DNA from: Oscillospiraceae bacterium
Lineage (GTDB): Bacteria; Bacillota; Clostridia; Oscillospirales; Oscillospiraceae
DNA: 57,352 nucleotides
NCBI GenBank assembly: GCA_017461585.1
Contig: JAFTYM010000019.1
Coordinates: 1 to 57,352 of the forward strand
Direction of reading: 5' to 3'
Shown here piece after piece: positions 7,092-14,373 of this stretch (positions within the stretch are counted from its first letter, which is position 1; every line of letters begins with the position of its first letter). The position numbers and the translations under genes are program-made. The notes beneath the pieces are model-generated. The model made no database searches and was not told where the DNA came from. It saw nothing but the letters and a program-made list of their open reading frames with translations.

Positions 7092-8486
7092 TTGCTTTTT
7101 TCAAGCATTCCTTTTCTGTATTACTTTTTGCCGTGCGTACTGATACTCTATATCATCGCACCGAAAAAGCTTAAAAACTCCGTACTGCTCCTCTCCAGTC
7201 TGTTTTTCTACTGGTGGGGCGAGCCTCGTTACGTAATACTTATGGTCATCAACATAGTCTTCGGCTATGTCTGCGGTCTGCTAATTGAAAAGTTTCGCGG
7301 AAGGGCGGCATCAAAATGGTTTTTGACGCTGTCTGTTGTTGTAAGTATCGGACTTTTGGGATACTTCAAATACGCAGATTTTCTTATTGATAACTTCAAT
7401 GCCGTTACAGGACTTTCTGTACCGCTGCTTAAAATAGCGCTGCCCATCGGCATCAGCTTTTACACATTCCAGCTTTTAAGCTATACCATAGATGTGTACA
7501 GAGGCGATGTCCCTGCTCAGAAGAATCCGATAACGCTGGCAGCATACGTTGCGCTGTTTCCTCAGCTTATCGCAGGACCTATCGTCCGTTACAGCGATGT
7601 GGCACTGCAGCTTAACGAGAGAACACACAGCTTTGAGTATATCTCTCTTGGTATCCGCAGATTTATAATAGGTCTTGCAAAGAAGGTGCTCATAGGAGAT
7701 GCAATGTTTGCCCTGTGTGATGTGTTCAGAGCATCGGGCGATAAATCCGTCCTGTTTTACTGGATGTACGCCATAGCCTTCTGCCTCCATGTTTACTTTG
7801 ACTTCTCAGGCTACAGCGACATGGCGATAGGTCTCGGCAAAATATTCGGATTTGATTTTCTGGAAAACTTCAACTATCCGTTTATATCCAAAAGCGCATC
7901 CGAATTCTGGCGCAGATGGCACATGTCCCTGGGCTCATGGTTCCGTGACTACGTATACATCCCCATGGGCGGCAACCGCGTAGGTAAATACCGCCTGGTA
8001 CTTAACCTGCTCGTTGTCTGGATGCTCACAGGCCTGTGGCACGGCGCTGCATGGAACTTTGTGATCTGGGGTCTGTACTTCGGTATACTGCTGATGATCG
8101 AAAAACGCTTTTTGGCAAAGTTTTTGGAGAAAAACCCCGTCATCGGACATATTTACACCCTGTTTCTCGTAATAATCAGCTTTGTTATCTTCAACGCAGC
8201 GGATATGCGCGGAATTTTCTCTGATATCGGCGGCCTCTTCGGTGCAGGCGGAATTCCCCTGATTTCAAAGGAAACTGTGTACTGTCTGAAAGACTACGGC
8301 GTTCTCCTCATAATGGGTATTGTCGGTGCAACACCTCTCATGAAGAACATAGCTTTAAAGCTGCGCGAGAAGAAAGAGTCTGTGATGAACGTGGCAGAGA
8401 TAGTATTCCTTGCAGTACTGCTCATTATGGTAACAGCTTACTTTGTGGACGGCTCCTTCAGCCCGTTCCTGTATTTCCGTTTTTAA
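7092..8486 (+). CDS. MBOAT family O-acyltransferase (AlgI/DltB-like)
   Basis: A 464-residue polytopic membrane protein of the MBOAT family. The opening MLFSSIPFLYYFLP and the segment EFWRRWHMSLGSWFRDYVYI with PMGGNR are hallmarks of AlgI-type proteins, and the conserved His lies in LWHGAAWNF. Such proteins pass acetyl groups across the membrane to a partner that O-acetylates a surface polysaccharide. The partner here is probably the DHHW protein downstream. The start is TTG at 7092 behind AAGGAG. The stop codon TAA coincides with one copy of the presumed target duplication of a MITE-like element. Confidence 0.9.
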   Translation: MLFSSIPFLYYFLPCVLILYIIAPKKLKNSVLLLSSLFFYWWGEPRYVILMVINIVFGYVCGLLIEKFRGRAASKWFLTLSVVVSIGLLGYFKYADFLIDNFNAVTGLSVPLLKIALPIGISFYTFQLLSYTIDVYRGDVPAQKNPITLAAYVALFPQLIAGPIVRYSDVALQLNERTHSFEYISLGIRRFIIGLAKKVLIGDAMFALCDVFRASGDKSVLFYWMYAIAFCLHVYFDFSGYSDMAIGLGKIFGFDFLENFNYPFISKSASEFWRRWHMSLGSWFRDYVYIPMGGNRVGKYRLVLNLLVVWMLTGLWHGAAWNFVIWGLYFGILLMIEKRFLAKFLEKNPVIGHIYTLFLVIISFVIFNAADMRGIFSDIGGLFGAGGIPLISKETVYCLKDYGVLLIMGIVGATPLMKNIALKLREKKESVMNVAEIVFLAVLLIMVTAYFVDGSFSPFLYFRF

Positions 8487-8760
8487 GCCTGAGCAATACA
8501 ATCCCCAACACGTTTTTGAGATGCCTGTTCGCCCCGATGCATCGTTATCGCTTTTTAACGGGAACAAATCCCGTCTGCAAAGCGATGCCTCGCATCAAAA
8601 ACGAACTGACAGCTCAAAAATCTACGACCTGATAGAGCTGGATGATTGGTTCAGGAGAAATTGAATGAAGCAGATGGGCGGTAAGGTCCATCAATGAATG
8701 AAATAAAGACTGAGCCTATCAGACACACTATCAGGCGTGTTTGGATTGTATTGCTCAGGC
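8487..8760. mobile_element. MITE-like element with terminal inverted repeats
   Basis: The 18-bp sequence GCCTGAGCAATACAATCC at 8487-8504 is repeated exactly in inverted orientation at 8743-8760, and the match continues imperfectly (AACACG/CGTGTT) inward. The 274-bp unit is flanked by TAA on both sides (8484-8486 and 8761-8763), consistent with a 3-bp target duplication. No transposase or credible coding sequence lies inside. It separates two genes that are normally adjacent. Alternatives are a long-range RNA hairpin or a palindromic intergenic repeat. Confidence 0.6.
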
Positions 8761-8773
8761 TAAGGGGTGCGAC

Positions 8774-9883
8774 ATGACAACGAAAACAAAAAATATCGTT
8801 CAGACCGCCGTCTTCGCGGTACTGCTTTTTGCCCTTGCTTTTGCCTGCTGGTTCGGCAGAGATAAGGACTTTTCCAACGATGAAAGACGTGTGCTGGCAT
8901 CTTTCCCCGAAATCACATGGGAGAGGTTGTTAAATGTCGAATTCATGAAGGATTTTGACACATACTCGCAGGATCAGTTCCCTCTGAGAGATACATTCAG
9001 AGGCGTAAAAACTGCAGCTCAGTTTTATGTGTTTGGCCGTGCCGAGACAAATGACCTCTACATGGCAGAAGGTCACATCTCAAAGCTGGACGGCGAGGCA
9101 AGCTATCCCATGCTTGACCATGCCGCAGAACGGTTTCAGTATCTGTACGACACCTATCTTGCGGACAAAAATATGAACATCTATTTCTCCGTAGTGCCCG
9201 ATAAGAACTATTTTATGGCAGAAAGCAACGGATATCCCGCACTTGATTACGCAAAGCTCACAGGCTATATGTTGGATAAAACTCAGTATATGGAGTATAT
9301 CGACATTTACGATAAGCTTTACCTTGACGACTATTATTGCACCGATTCCCATTGGCGTCAGGAAAATCTGCCGAGAATTGCGGCATACATCGCTGACAAA
9401 ATGGGTGTAAAGCTTGATGCGGAATATACGGAGAACGTTCTTAACATTCCATTTGAGGGCGTTTATGTGGGTCAGTCTGCGCTGCCTTTAAAGCCTGACA
9501 CCATCGTGTACCTCACAAATGAGATTTTGGAGAATTGTATTGTCACGAGCTACGATACAGGCACAGCAAAGCCGGGTGTGATGTACGACTTTGAAAAAGC
9601 GGAAAAGGGCGATGCTTACGACCTGTACCTGTCGGGAGCAAATCCCTTTGTCACCATTGAAAACCCCAATGCGGAAACCGACAGAGAGCTCTATATTTTC
9701 AGAGACTCCTTCGGAAGCAGCATTGCGCCTTTATTTGCAGAAGGTTATGCAAAGGTAACGGTAATTGACATCCGTTATGTGCAGAGCGCGTTTCTTGGAA
9801 GTCTCATTGATTTCACAAATGGCAGCGATGTGCTGTTCCTTTACAGTACAGGAATGCTGAATTCAAGTCTTGGATTAAGATAA
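8774..9883 (+). CDS. DHHW family protein, AlgX/AlgJ-like O-acetylation partner
   Basis: A 369-residue protein with one N-terminal membrane helix (about residues 8-26) and an outer SGNH/AlgJ-like domain. The motifs YYCTDSHW (Asp-His pair of the DHHW family) and FRDSFGSSIAPLF (nucleophile-like Ser block) are visible. Such proteins take acetyl groups from an MBOAT partner and put them on extracellular polysaccharide. The start is taken at 8774, where AAGGGGTG precedes ATG; an upstream extension would run into the MITE-like element. Probably one operon with the MBOAT gene before the element inserted. Confidence 0.85.
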   Translation: MTTKTKNIVQTAVFAVLLFALAFACWFGRDKDFSNDERRVLASFPEITWERLLNVEFMKDFDTYSQDQFPLRDTFRGVKTAAQFYVFGRAETNDLYMAEGHISKLDGEASYPMLDHAAERFQYLYDTYLADKNMNIYFSVVPDKNYFMAESNGYPALDYAKLTGYMLDKTQYMEYIDIYDKLYLDDYYCTDSHWRQENLPRIAAYIADKMGVKLDAEYTENVLNIPFEGVYVGQSALPLKPDTIVYLTNEILENCIVTSYDTGTAKPGVMYDFEKAEKGDAYDLYLSGANPFVTIENPNAETDRELYIFRDSFGSSIAPLFAEGYAKVTVIDIRYVQSAFLGSLIDFTNGSDVLFLYSTGMLNSSLGLR

Positions 9884-9888
9884 AAGAA

Positions 9889-9921
9889 AATCCCGTATCT
9901 CCTTGAGATACAGGATTTATT
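9889..9921. terminator. Bidirectional terminator
   Basis: A 12-bp stem with one mismatch (9889-9900 with 9906-9917) and a 5-nt loop lies between two converging genes, with A runs on the left and T runs on the right, so it can act in both directions. Confidence 0.8.
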
Positions 9922-11403
9922 TTATTTGTGATAAAGTCTGCTGTTCTGATAAACAGGCTCTGAGGTAAGCTGTGCGCCCAGCTTTTTGAATACATTTTCG
10001 TCAACAGAGGAGAGGATAACAGAGGTGTGTACCTGACAATCTCTTATCTCATCAAGCTTTTCAAGGGCAAGGGCGGCAACCGGGTTGTCCACAGCGCTCA
10101 TTGAAAGGGCGATAAGAACCTCGTCTGTGTGAAGTCTGGGGTTGCGGCTTCCAAAGTGCTGTGTTTTGAGATTCTGTATAGGTGTGATGGCTGCAGGGGA
10201 GATAAGCTCCACCTTGTCATCAATTTTTGCAAGATGCTTAAGTGCATTGAGAAGTGCTGCGGAGACAGCACCCAGAAGGTCTGTCGTCTTTCCTGTGATA
10301 AGTGTGCCGTCCTGCAGCTCGATAGCTGCTGCAGGTCCGCCTGTAACTTCCGCTGCGGTAAGAGCGGCAGGGACAGTTCTGCGGGCAGAGCACTCAAGAT
10401 CAAGAGACTCCATCAAAACTTCAAGCTTCTGCACCTGAGAGGGATCTGCGTTTCCCTTTCTCACAGCACACTGAGTGTTGTAGAAACGGCGGATGATCTC
10501 CTGCTTTGATGCCTCGCAGCATATATCGTCGTCTATGATGGCATCGCCTGCTGCATTGACGCCCATGTCTGTGGGACTCTTGTAGGGGCACTTGCCGTGG
10601 ATCTTGCGGAACATAGCCTCCAAAACGGGGAATATCTCAATGTCACGGTTGTAGTTAACCGCTTTTTCGCCGTAAGCTTCCAAATGGAAGGGGTCGATCA
10701 TGTTAACATCGTTTAAGTCTATGGTAGCGGCTTCGTAGGCAAGGTTTACAGGGTGCTTGAGGGGGATGTTCCAGATGGGGAATGTCTCAAACTTTGCATA
10801 GCCTGCGCCGATACCGCGAAGGTGATCGTGGTAGAGCTGGCTGAGGCAGGTTGCCATCTTGCCGCTGCCGGGGCCGGGAGCTGTGACAACTACGATAGGA
10901 CGGGTGGTCTGGATATAGTCGTTTCTGCCAAAGCCTTCATCGGATACGATAAGGGAGATATTTGTGGGATATTCGGGGATGGTGTAGTGGCGGTATGTCT
11001 TGATGCCCAGATTCTGCAGCTTACGCTCAAACTTTTCAGCAGATGCCTGACCTGCAAACTGAGTGAGGACAACGCTGCCGACGTAAAATCCGTACTCACG
11101 GAAAGCGTCAATAAGGCGCATTGTGTCCAGATCATAGGTGATGCCCAGATCGCCTCTGACCTTGTTCTTCTCAATATCACCTGCATTGATGGCGATGACG
11201 ATCTCAGCCTCATCCTTTATCTTAAGAAGCATCTGCATCTTGCTGTCGGGATGGAAGCCCGGCAGAACACGGGACGCATGATAATCGTCAAAAAGCTTGC
11301 CGCCGAATTCAAGGTAGAGCTTGCCGCCGAAGGAGTCAACTCGCTCACGGATGCGCTGGGTCTGAAGTGTTAAGTATTTTTCGTTATCAAAGCCGATTTT
11401 CAT
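9922..11403 (-). CDS. DUF1846 family protein
   Basis: A 493-residue cytoplasmic protein that matches the DUF1846 family along its whole length: start MKIGFDNEKYLTLQTQRIRE, the glycine-rich VVVTAPGPGSGKMATCLSQ block (a P-loop-like nucleotide site, about residues 180-200) and the closing LTSEPVYQNSRLYHK. Structures of the family show a Rossmann-type core, and the cellular function is not established. The start at 11403 is chosen over a longer frame because GGGAGGCGG lies just before it. It stands alone, read leftward, between two terminators. Confidence 0.85.
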   Translation of the reverse strand: MKIGFDNEKYLTLQTQRIRERVDSFGGKLYLEFGGKLFDDYHASRVLPGFHPDSKMQMLLKIKDEAEIVIAINAGDIEKNKVRGDLGITYDLDTMRLIDAFREYGFYVGSVVLTQFAGQASAEKFERKLQNLGIKTYRHYTIPEYPTNISLIVSDEGFGRNDYIQTTRPIVVVTAPGPGSGKMATCLSQLYHDHLRGIGAGYAKFETFPIWNIPLKHPVNLAYEAATIDLNDVNMIDPFHLEAYGEKAVNYNRDIEIFPVLEAMFRKIHGKCPYKSPTDMGVNAAGDAIIDDDICCEASKQEIIRRFYNTQCAVRKGNADPSQVQKLEVLMESLDLECSARRTVPAALTAAEVTGGPAAAIELQDGTLITGKTTDLLGAVSAALLNALKHLAKIDDKVELISPAAITPIQNLKTQHFGSRNPRLHTDEVLIALSMSAVDNPVAALALEKLDEIRDCQVHTSVILSSVDENVFKKLGAQLTSEPVYQNSRLYHK

Positions 11404-11486
11404 ACTACCGCCTCCCAAAAAATCACCTGAATATTTTACTGCATAAACGGACAAATTGCAACGGAAAGATAGTGCAAAATATTAAA

Positions 11487-11526
11487 AACCGCCGTATCTG
11501 TGTTAGCAGATACGACGGTTTTTTCG
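11487..11526. terminator. Bidirectional terminator after the spore protein gene
   Basis: A 14-bp stem with one mismatch (11487-11500 with 11507-11520) is flanked by A and T runs. It lies just downstream of the leftward spore protein gene and ahead of the DUF1846 gene. Confidence 0.8.
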
Positions 11527-11527
11527 G

Positions 11528-11728
11528 TTACTTGCTGAGGTTGTTCTCGTAAGCTTCGATCATCTTCTTGACCATCTGACCGCCGATGCTGCCAGCCTGA
11601 CGGGAAGTGAGCTCGCCGTTGTAGCCGTTCTGAAGATTTACGCCAACCTCGCTGGCTGCCTCCATTTTGAAGCGGTCCATAGCCTCGCGTGCGTTGGGGT
11701 TCATGATCTGATTAGAACTCTTAGACAT
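11528..11728 (-). CDS. Alpha/beta-type small acid-soluble spore protein
   Basis: A 66-residue protein with the alpha/beta SASP signatures: EVGVNL, followed by GELTSRQAGSIGGQMVKKMI. These proteins coat spore DNA, force it towards an A-like form and protect it from UV and chemical damage; the EVGV-region Glu is the site cut by germination protease in the family. It shows the organism forms spores. The start at 11728 is set by AAGGAGATG, and the longer reading frame upstream is spurious. Expression would be forespore-specific; a sigma-G-like element (GCATAA and a -10 like sequence) lies upstream but matches poorly. The 310 bases up to the recombinase gene hold no other gene that I can support. 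Confidence 0.95.
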   Translation of the reverse strand: MSKSSNQIMNPNAREAMDRFKMEAASEVGVNLQNGYNGELTSRQAGSIGGQMVKKMIEAYENNLSK

Positions 11729-12037
11729 AATTCTTACATCTCCTTTTCTTTTTATGGGATCTTTCCCGACATTATCTTTGCCCGCCAAAGTTTTATTATG
11801 CGGTTTCGGAGATATGTAATTTTTGATAATTATTATGGGCAGCTGATAAAATAAAATAAAATAAATCAAATGTGTCAAAAATAAAAATGTCTGATATAGT
11901 TTTGTGCAAGAGAAAAGGGCGCGGGAGTATGGCGCTAAAGTAGTCATATAGGCGATTTACTCAACCAAGGCACATTGTACAAATATGCTTCCGTAACAGG
12001 TAAAATGGGAGCGCCGTCTTAATGCGGAGGAGAAAAT

Positions 12038-12874
12038 ATGGAAAGACGAGTTCTGACTGATGTTATTATTATTGGCTATTCTGAGTTTTTAATAACAGAA
12101 GAAAAAAGCAAAGCGACTTGTGAAAAGTACATCAGGGATGTGCGCAGATTTAAAGTATATACAGGAGGTGAACCGGTTACAAAGGAAATGGTTGTGGCAT
12201 GGAAAAACAGCCTTGTAAATAACTACGCCGTTCGCTCGGTAAATTCCATGCTGGCTGCAGTAAACAGTCTGTTTGACTTTTTGGGCTGGAGCGACTGTAA
12301 GGTCAAAAACTTAAAGCTTCAGAAGCAGATGTACTGTGCAGAGGAGAAAGAACTCAAGAAAACGGAGTATTTGCGTCTGCTTGAGGCTTCAAAGAAAAAT
12401 ATACAGCTGAATCTGGTTTTGCAGACGATCTGCGGAACGGGTATAAGAGTTTCTGAGCTGAAGTATTTCACAGCTGAGGCAGTTGCGGCAGGTGAGGTGA
12501 ATATTAATTGCAAAAGCAAAGTGCGCAGAATACTGATCCCCGGTAAGCTCAGGAAGCTGCTTTTGGATTATGCAAGAAAGAGGAAAATTACAGAAGGTGC
12601 GATTTTTGTGGGCAAAAACGGAGCGCCGCTGGACAGAAGCTGTATATGGCGGCAGATGAAACGCCTGTGCGAAGCTGCAAACGTCAAAGAATCAAAAGTA
12701 TTTCCCCACAATCTGCGAAAGCTGTTTGCACGGTCATTTTACATAGTGGAAAAAGATATAGCCCAACTGGCGGACGTTCTGGGGCACAGCAATATAAACA
12801 CAACGCGAATTTATATTATGACCACGGGAGAGGAGCATCTTAAGAAGATAGAACGGCTTGGGCTGGTTGTATAA
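12038..12874 (+). CDS. Tyrosine recombinase (phase-variation type, XerC/D-like)
   Basis: A 278-residue tyrosine recombinase. The N-terminal SAM-like DNA-binding domain spans about residues 8-85 and the catalytic domain 105-275. The catalytic set is complete: R137 (GTGIRVSEL), K159 or K161 (CKSKVRR), H224 and R227 (FPHNLRKLF), H250 (LGHSN) and nucleophile Y259 (TTRIYI). No excisionase, phage or conjugation gene lies next to it. Twelve bases after its stop begins the first of two 22-bp inverted sites enclosing a promoter, so it is probably the dedicated invertase of that switch. The start ATG follows GCGGAGGAG. Confidence 0.92.
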   Translation: MERRVLTDVIIIGYSEFLITEEKSKATCEKYIRDVRRFKVYTGGEPVTKEMVVAWKNSLVNNYAVRSVNSMLAAVNSLFDFLGWSDCKVKNLKLQKQMYCAEEKELKKTEYLRLLEASKKNIQLNLVLQTICGTGIRVSELKYFTAEAVAAGEVNINCKSKVRRILIPGKLRKLLLDYARKRKITEGAIFVGKNGAPLDRSCIWRQMKRLCEAANVKESKVFPHNLRKLFARSFYIVEKDIAQLADVLGHSNINTTRIYIMTTGEEHLKKIERLGLVV

Positions 12875-12886
12875 AAACAAAAAAGC

Positions 12887-12908
12887 CACATAATCAGCAT
12901 TATGTGAC
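12887..12908 (+). other. Left recombination site of invertible segment
   Basis: CACATAAT-CAGC-ATTATGTGAC: two inverted arms around a 4-bp asymmetric centre, the usual form of a tyrosine recombinase core site. Its exact reverse complement is at 13137-13158. A further half-site CACATAATG lies 15 bp to the right at 12924-12932. Confidence 0.75.
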
Positions 12909-12951
12909 AAATATCGCACGGTGCACATAATGTTTTGGCGCTGAAGACATA

Positions 12952-12992
12952 AAAAGTACACCCCCATTACGTTTTTAGTGAATGAGGGTGTA
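12952..12992 (-). terminator. Terminator-like hairpin inside the invertible segment
   Basis: TACACCCCCATT (12957-12968) pairs with AATGAGGGTGTA (12981-12992) with one mismatch. Read on the minus strand it is followed by CTTTTTA, so it terminates only leftward transcripts in this orientation. Confidence 0.55.
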
Positions 12993-12998
12993 GTGATT

Positions 12999-13145
12999 AT
13001 GCGCTTTTTTAAAGAAGCAAAAAATACCAACAATTTAATGTTTATTTTAGCTTACTTGCCCTTGCTTTTTGATATGCGCTGGTGTATAATTTTATCCGTC
13101 TTATTATGCGTATTTTTTAATAATAGTATTTTCGAAGTCACATAA
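12999..13145 (+). CDS. Possible 48-residue hydrophobic peptide inside the invertible segment
   Basis: An ATG at 12999 behind GAGGGTG opens a 48-codon frame that ends at a TAA within the right recombination site. The peptide starts with MRFFKEAKNTNN and continues as a hydrophobic stretch (LMFILAYLPLLF and CIILSVLLCVFF). It overlaps the promoter at 13062-13090. Because T-rich DNA easily gives hydrophobic frames, it may be chance. Confidence 0.25.
   Translation: MRFFKEAKNTNNLMFILAYLPLLFDMRWCIILSVLLCVFFNNSIFEVT
13062..13090 (+). promoter_or_regulatory. Strong promoter in the invertible segment
   Basis: TTGCTT (13062-13067), exactly 17 bp, then the consensus TATAAT (13085-13090). It points to the zinc-ribbon gene and would give a leader of about 110 nt that includes the palindromic right site. 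Confidence 0.75.
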
Positions 13146-13160
13146 TGCTGATTATGTGAC
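13137..13160 (-). other. Right recombination site of invertible segment
   Basis: GTCACATAAT-GCTG-ATTATGTGAC is a perfect 10-bp-armed palindrome with a centre that is the reverse complement of the left site's CAGC. 13137-13158 is the exact inverted copy of 12887-12908. A related half-site, TACATAGTG, lies 15 bp to the right (13176-13184), the same spacing as at the left site. Confidence 0.75.
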
Positions 13161-13206
13161 AAACGAAATCAAGCTTACATAGTGCAGACGAGGCGGAAGT
13201 ATAAAA

Positions 13207-14298
13207 ATGCATGAAACATTGAGGGAATATTGCCTGAAGAGCGGAAAAGAAGCCCTGCTTGAGCAATGGCATCCCACCAAAAACGGAATACTGACGCCTG
13301 ATGATGTGTCACACGGCAGCTCTAAAAAAGTCTGGTGGAGGTGCAGCGAGGGACACGAATGGCAGAGCACACCTTACGCCAGAACAGGCAAGGGCAACGG
13401 CTGTCCTTACTGTACAGGTAAAAAGGTTTCTGAGGAGATGTCGCTGGAGGCAGTTTACCCCGATGTTGCCGCCCAATGGCACCCCACAAAAAACGAACGA
13501 CTTATGCCGAATTCCGTTCTGCCGAACAGCCACAGATCCGTCTGGTGGAAGTGCGGCAAAGGGCACGAGTGGAAAGCTCTGATAAAATCACGCGTGGAAG
13601 GCAACGGCTGCCCCGTATGTGCAAACAAGGTGGCAGTGCAGGGCACGAACGATCTTGAGAGTACCCATCCACACCTTGCAAAAGAATGGCATCCTACAAA
13701 AAACGGCAAGCTTAAGCCGTCACAGGTGGTGGGAGGCTCAAACAGAAAAGTCTGGTGGAAGTGCGAAAAAGGTCATGAGTGGCAGACAGAGATATTCGCA
13801 CGAACCGCAGGCAACGGCTGCCCCGTGTGCACGGGAAAAACCGTAGTTGCAGGCGAAAATGACCTTGAGAGCAATTTCCCTGAGATCGCAAAGCAATGGG
13901 ATTTTGAAAAAAACGGCACACTCCGTCCTGACAGTGTCTCCGCATACAGCAACAAGCGAGTGTGGTGGAAATGCAAGCTGGGACATGAGTGGCAGAGTGC
14001 GGTTTCAAGCAGAACTGCTGAGAGAACAGGCTGCCCCTACTGTACGGGTCACAAAGTTCTGCAGGGCTTTAACGATCTGAAAACAGTTCAGCCTCTGGTT
14101 GCGGCGCAATGGCACCCCACCATGAATGAGGGACTTGAGCCCACCATGGTGACCGCAGGCTCACGAAAGAGAGTCTGGTGGCGCTGCTCTGACGGACACG
14201 AGTGGAAGGCTGTTATCTACTCAAGAGCAGGCGCGGACAAATGCGGCTGTCCCGTATGTGCAGGAAAACCTGCCAGAAAGAACAGACGCTGGTATTAA
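13207..14298 (+). CDS. Five-repeat treble-clef zinc-ribbon protein (DUF4379-like)
   Basis: A 363-residue protein made of five repeats of about 70 residues. Each repeat reads QWHPTKN, then VWWKC-x-x-GHEW, then GCPxC, giving one Cys, one His and a CPxC pair as zinc ligands per repeat. This is the pattern of the DUF4379 probable zinc-ribbon (treble clef) domain, which occurs in proteins with nuclease or unknown roles; no nuclease domain is attached here. Only the fourth repeat deviates (QWDFEKN). It has no signal peptide, so it should be cytoplasmic and may bind nucleic acid. It is the first gene after the invertible promoter and thus its probable target. Confidence 0.85.
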   Translation: MHETLREYCLKSGKEALLEQWHPTKNGILTPDDVSHGSSKKVWWRCSEGHEWQSTPYARTGKGNGCPYCTGKKVSEEMSLEAVYPDVAAQWHPTKNERLMPNSVLPNSHRSVWWKCGKGHEWKALIKSRVEGNGCPVCANKVAVQGTNDLESTHPHLAKEWHPTKNGKLKPSQVVGGSNRKVWWKCEKGHEWQTEIFARTAGNGCPVCTGKTVVAGENDLESNFPEIAKQWDFEKNGTLRPDSVSAYSNKRVWWKCKLGHEWQSAVSSRTAERTGCPYCTGHKVLQGFNDLKTVQPLVAAQWHPTMNEGLEPTMVTAGSRKRVWWRCSDGHEWKAVIYSRAGADKCGCPVCAGKPARKNRRWY

Positions 14299-14309
14299 AT
14301 AAGGATTAT

Positions 14310-14336
14310 TTCGAAAACACCCCACGGCGTTTTTGA
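14310..14336 (+). terminator. Weak terminator between zinc-ribbon and surface protein genes
   Basis: AAAACACC and GGCGTTTT form an 8-bp stem with one mismatch around CCAC, followed by more T. Some transcription from the switch could read through it into the large surface protein gene. Confidence 0.4.
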
Positions 14337-14373
14337 TTTAAATAAACACTTTGAAAAAGTGGAGGTATAAATT

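Larger units (their letters stand above)
12909..13136. other. Probable invertible promoter segment
   Basis: The 228 bp between the two recombination sites contain a terminator-like hairpin near the left end, a ribosome-site-led small frame (12999-13145) and a strong rightward promoter near the right end. In the orientation seen here the promoter faces the zinc-ribbon gene. After inversion it would face the recombinase gene, and the hairpin would be read with its T run in the rightward direction. Confidence 0.7.

Noticed and set aside
11729-11947. An N-terminal extension of the spore protein frame
   Set aside because: Spore proteins of this type start just before the conserved helix, and AAGGAGATG is placed for the ATG at 11728.
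12038-12874. The recombinase as integrase of a prophage or conjugative element
   Set aside because: No excisionase, structural, relaxase or replication gene lies around it, no tRNA flanks it, and the nearest candidate sites are inverted core sites just downstream.
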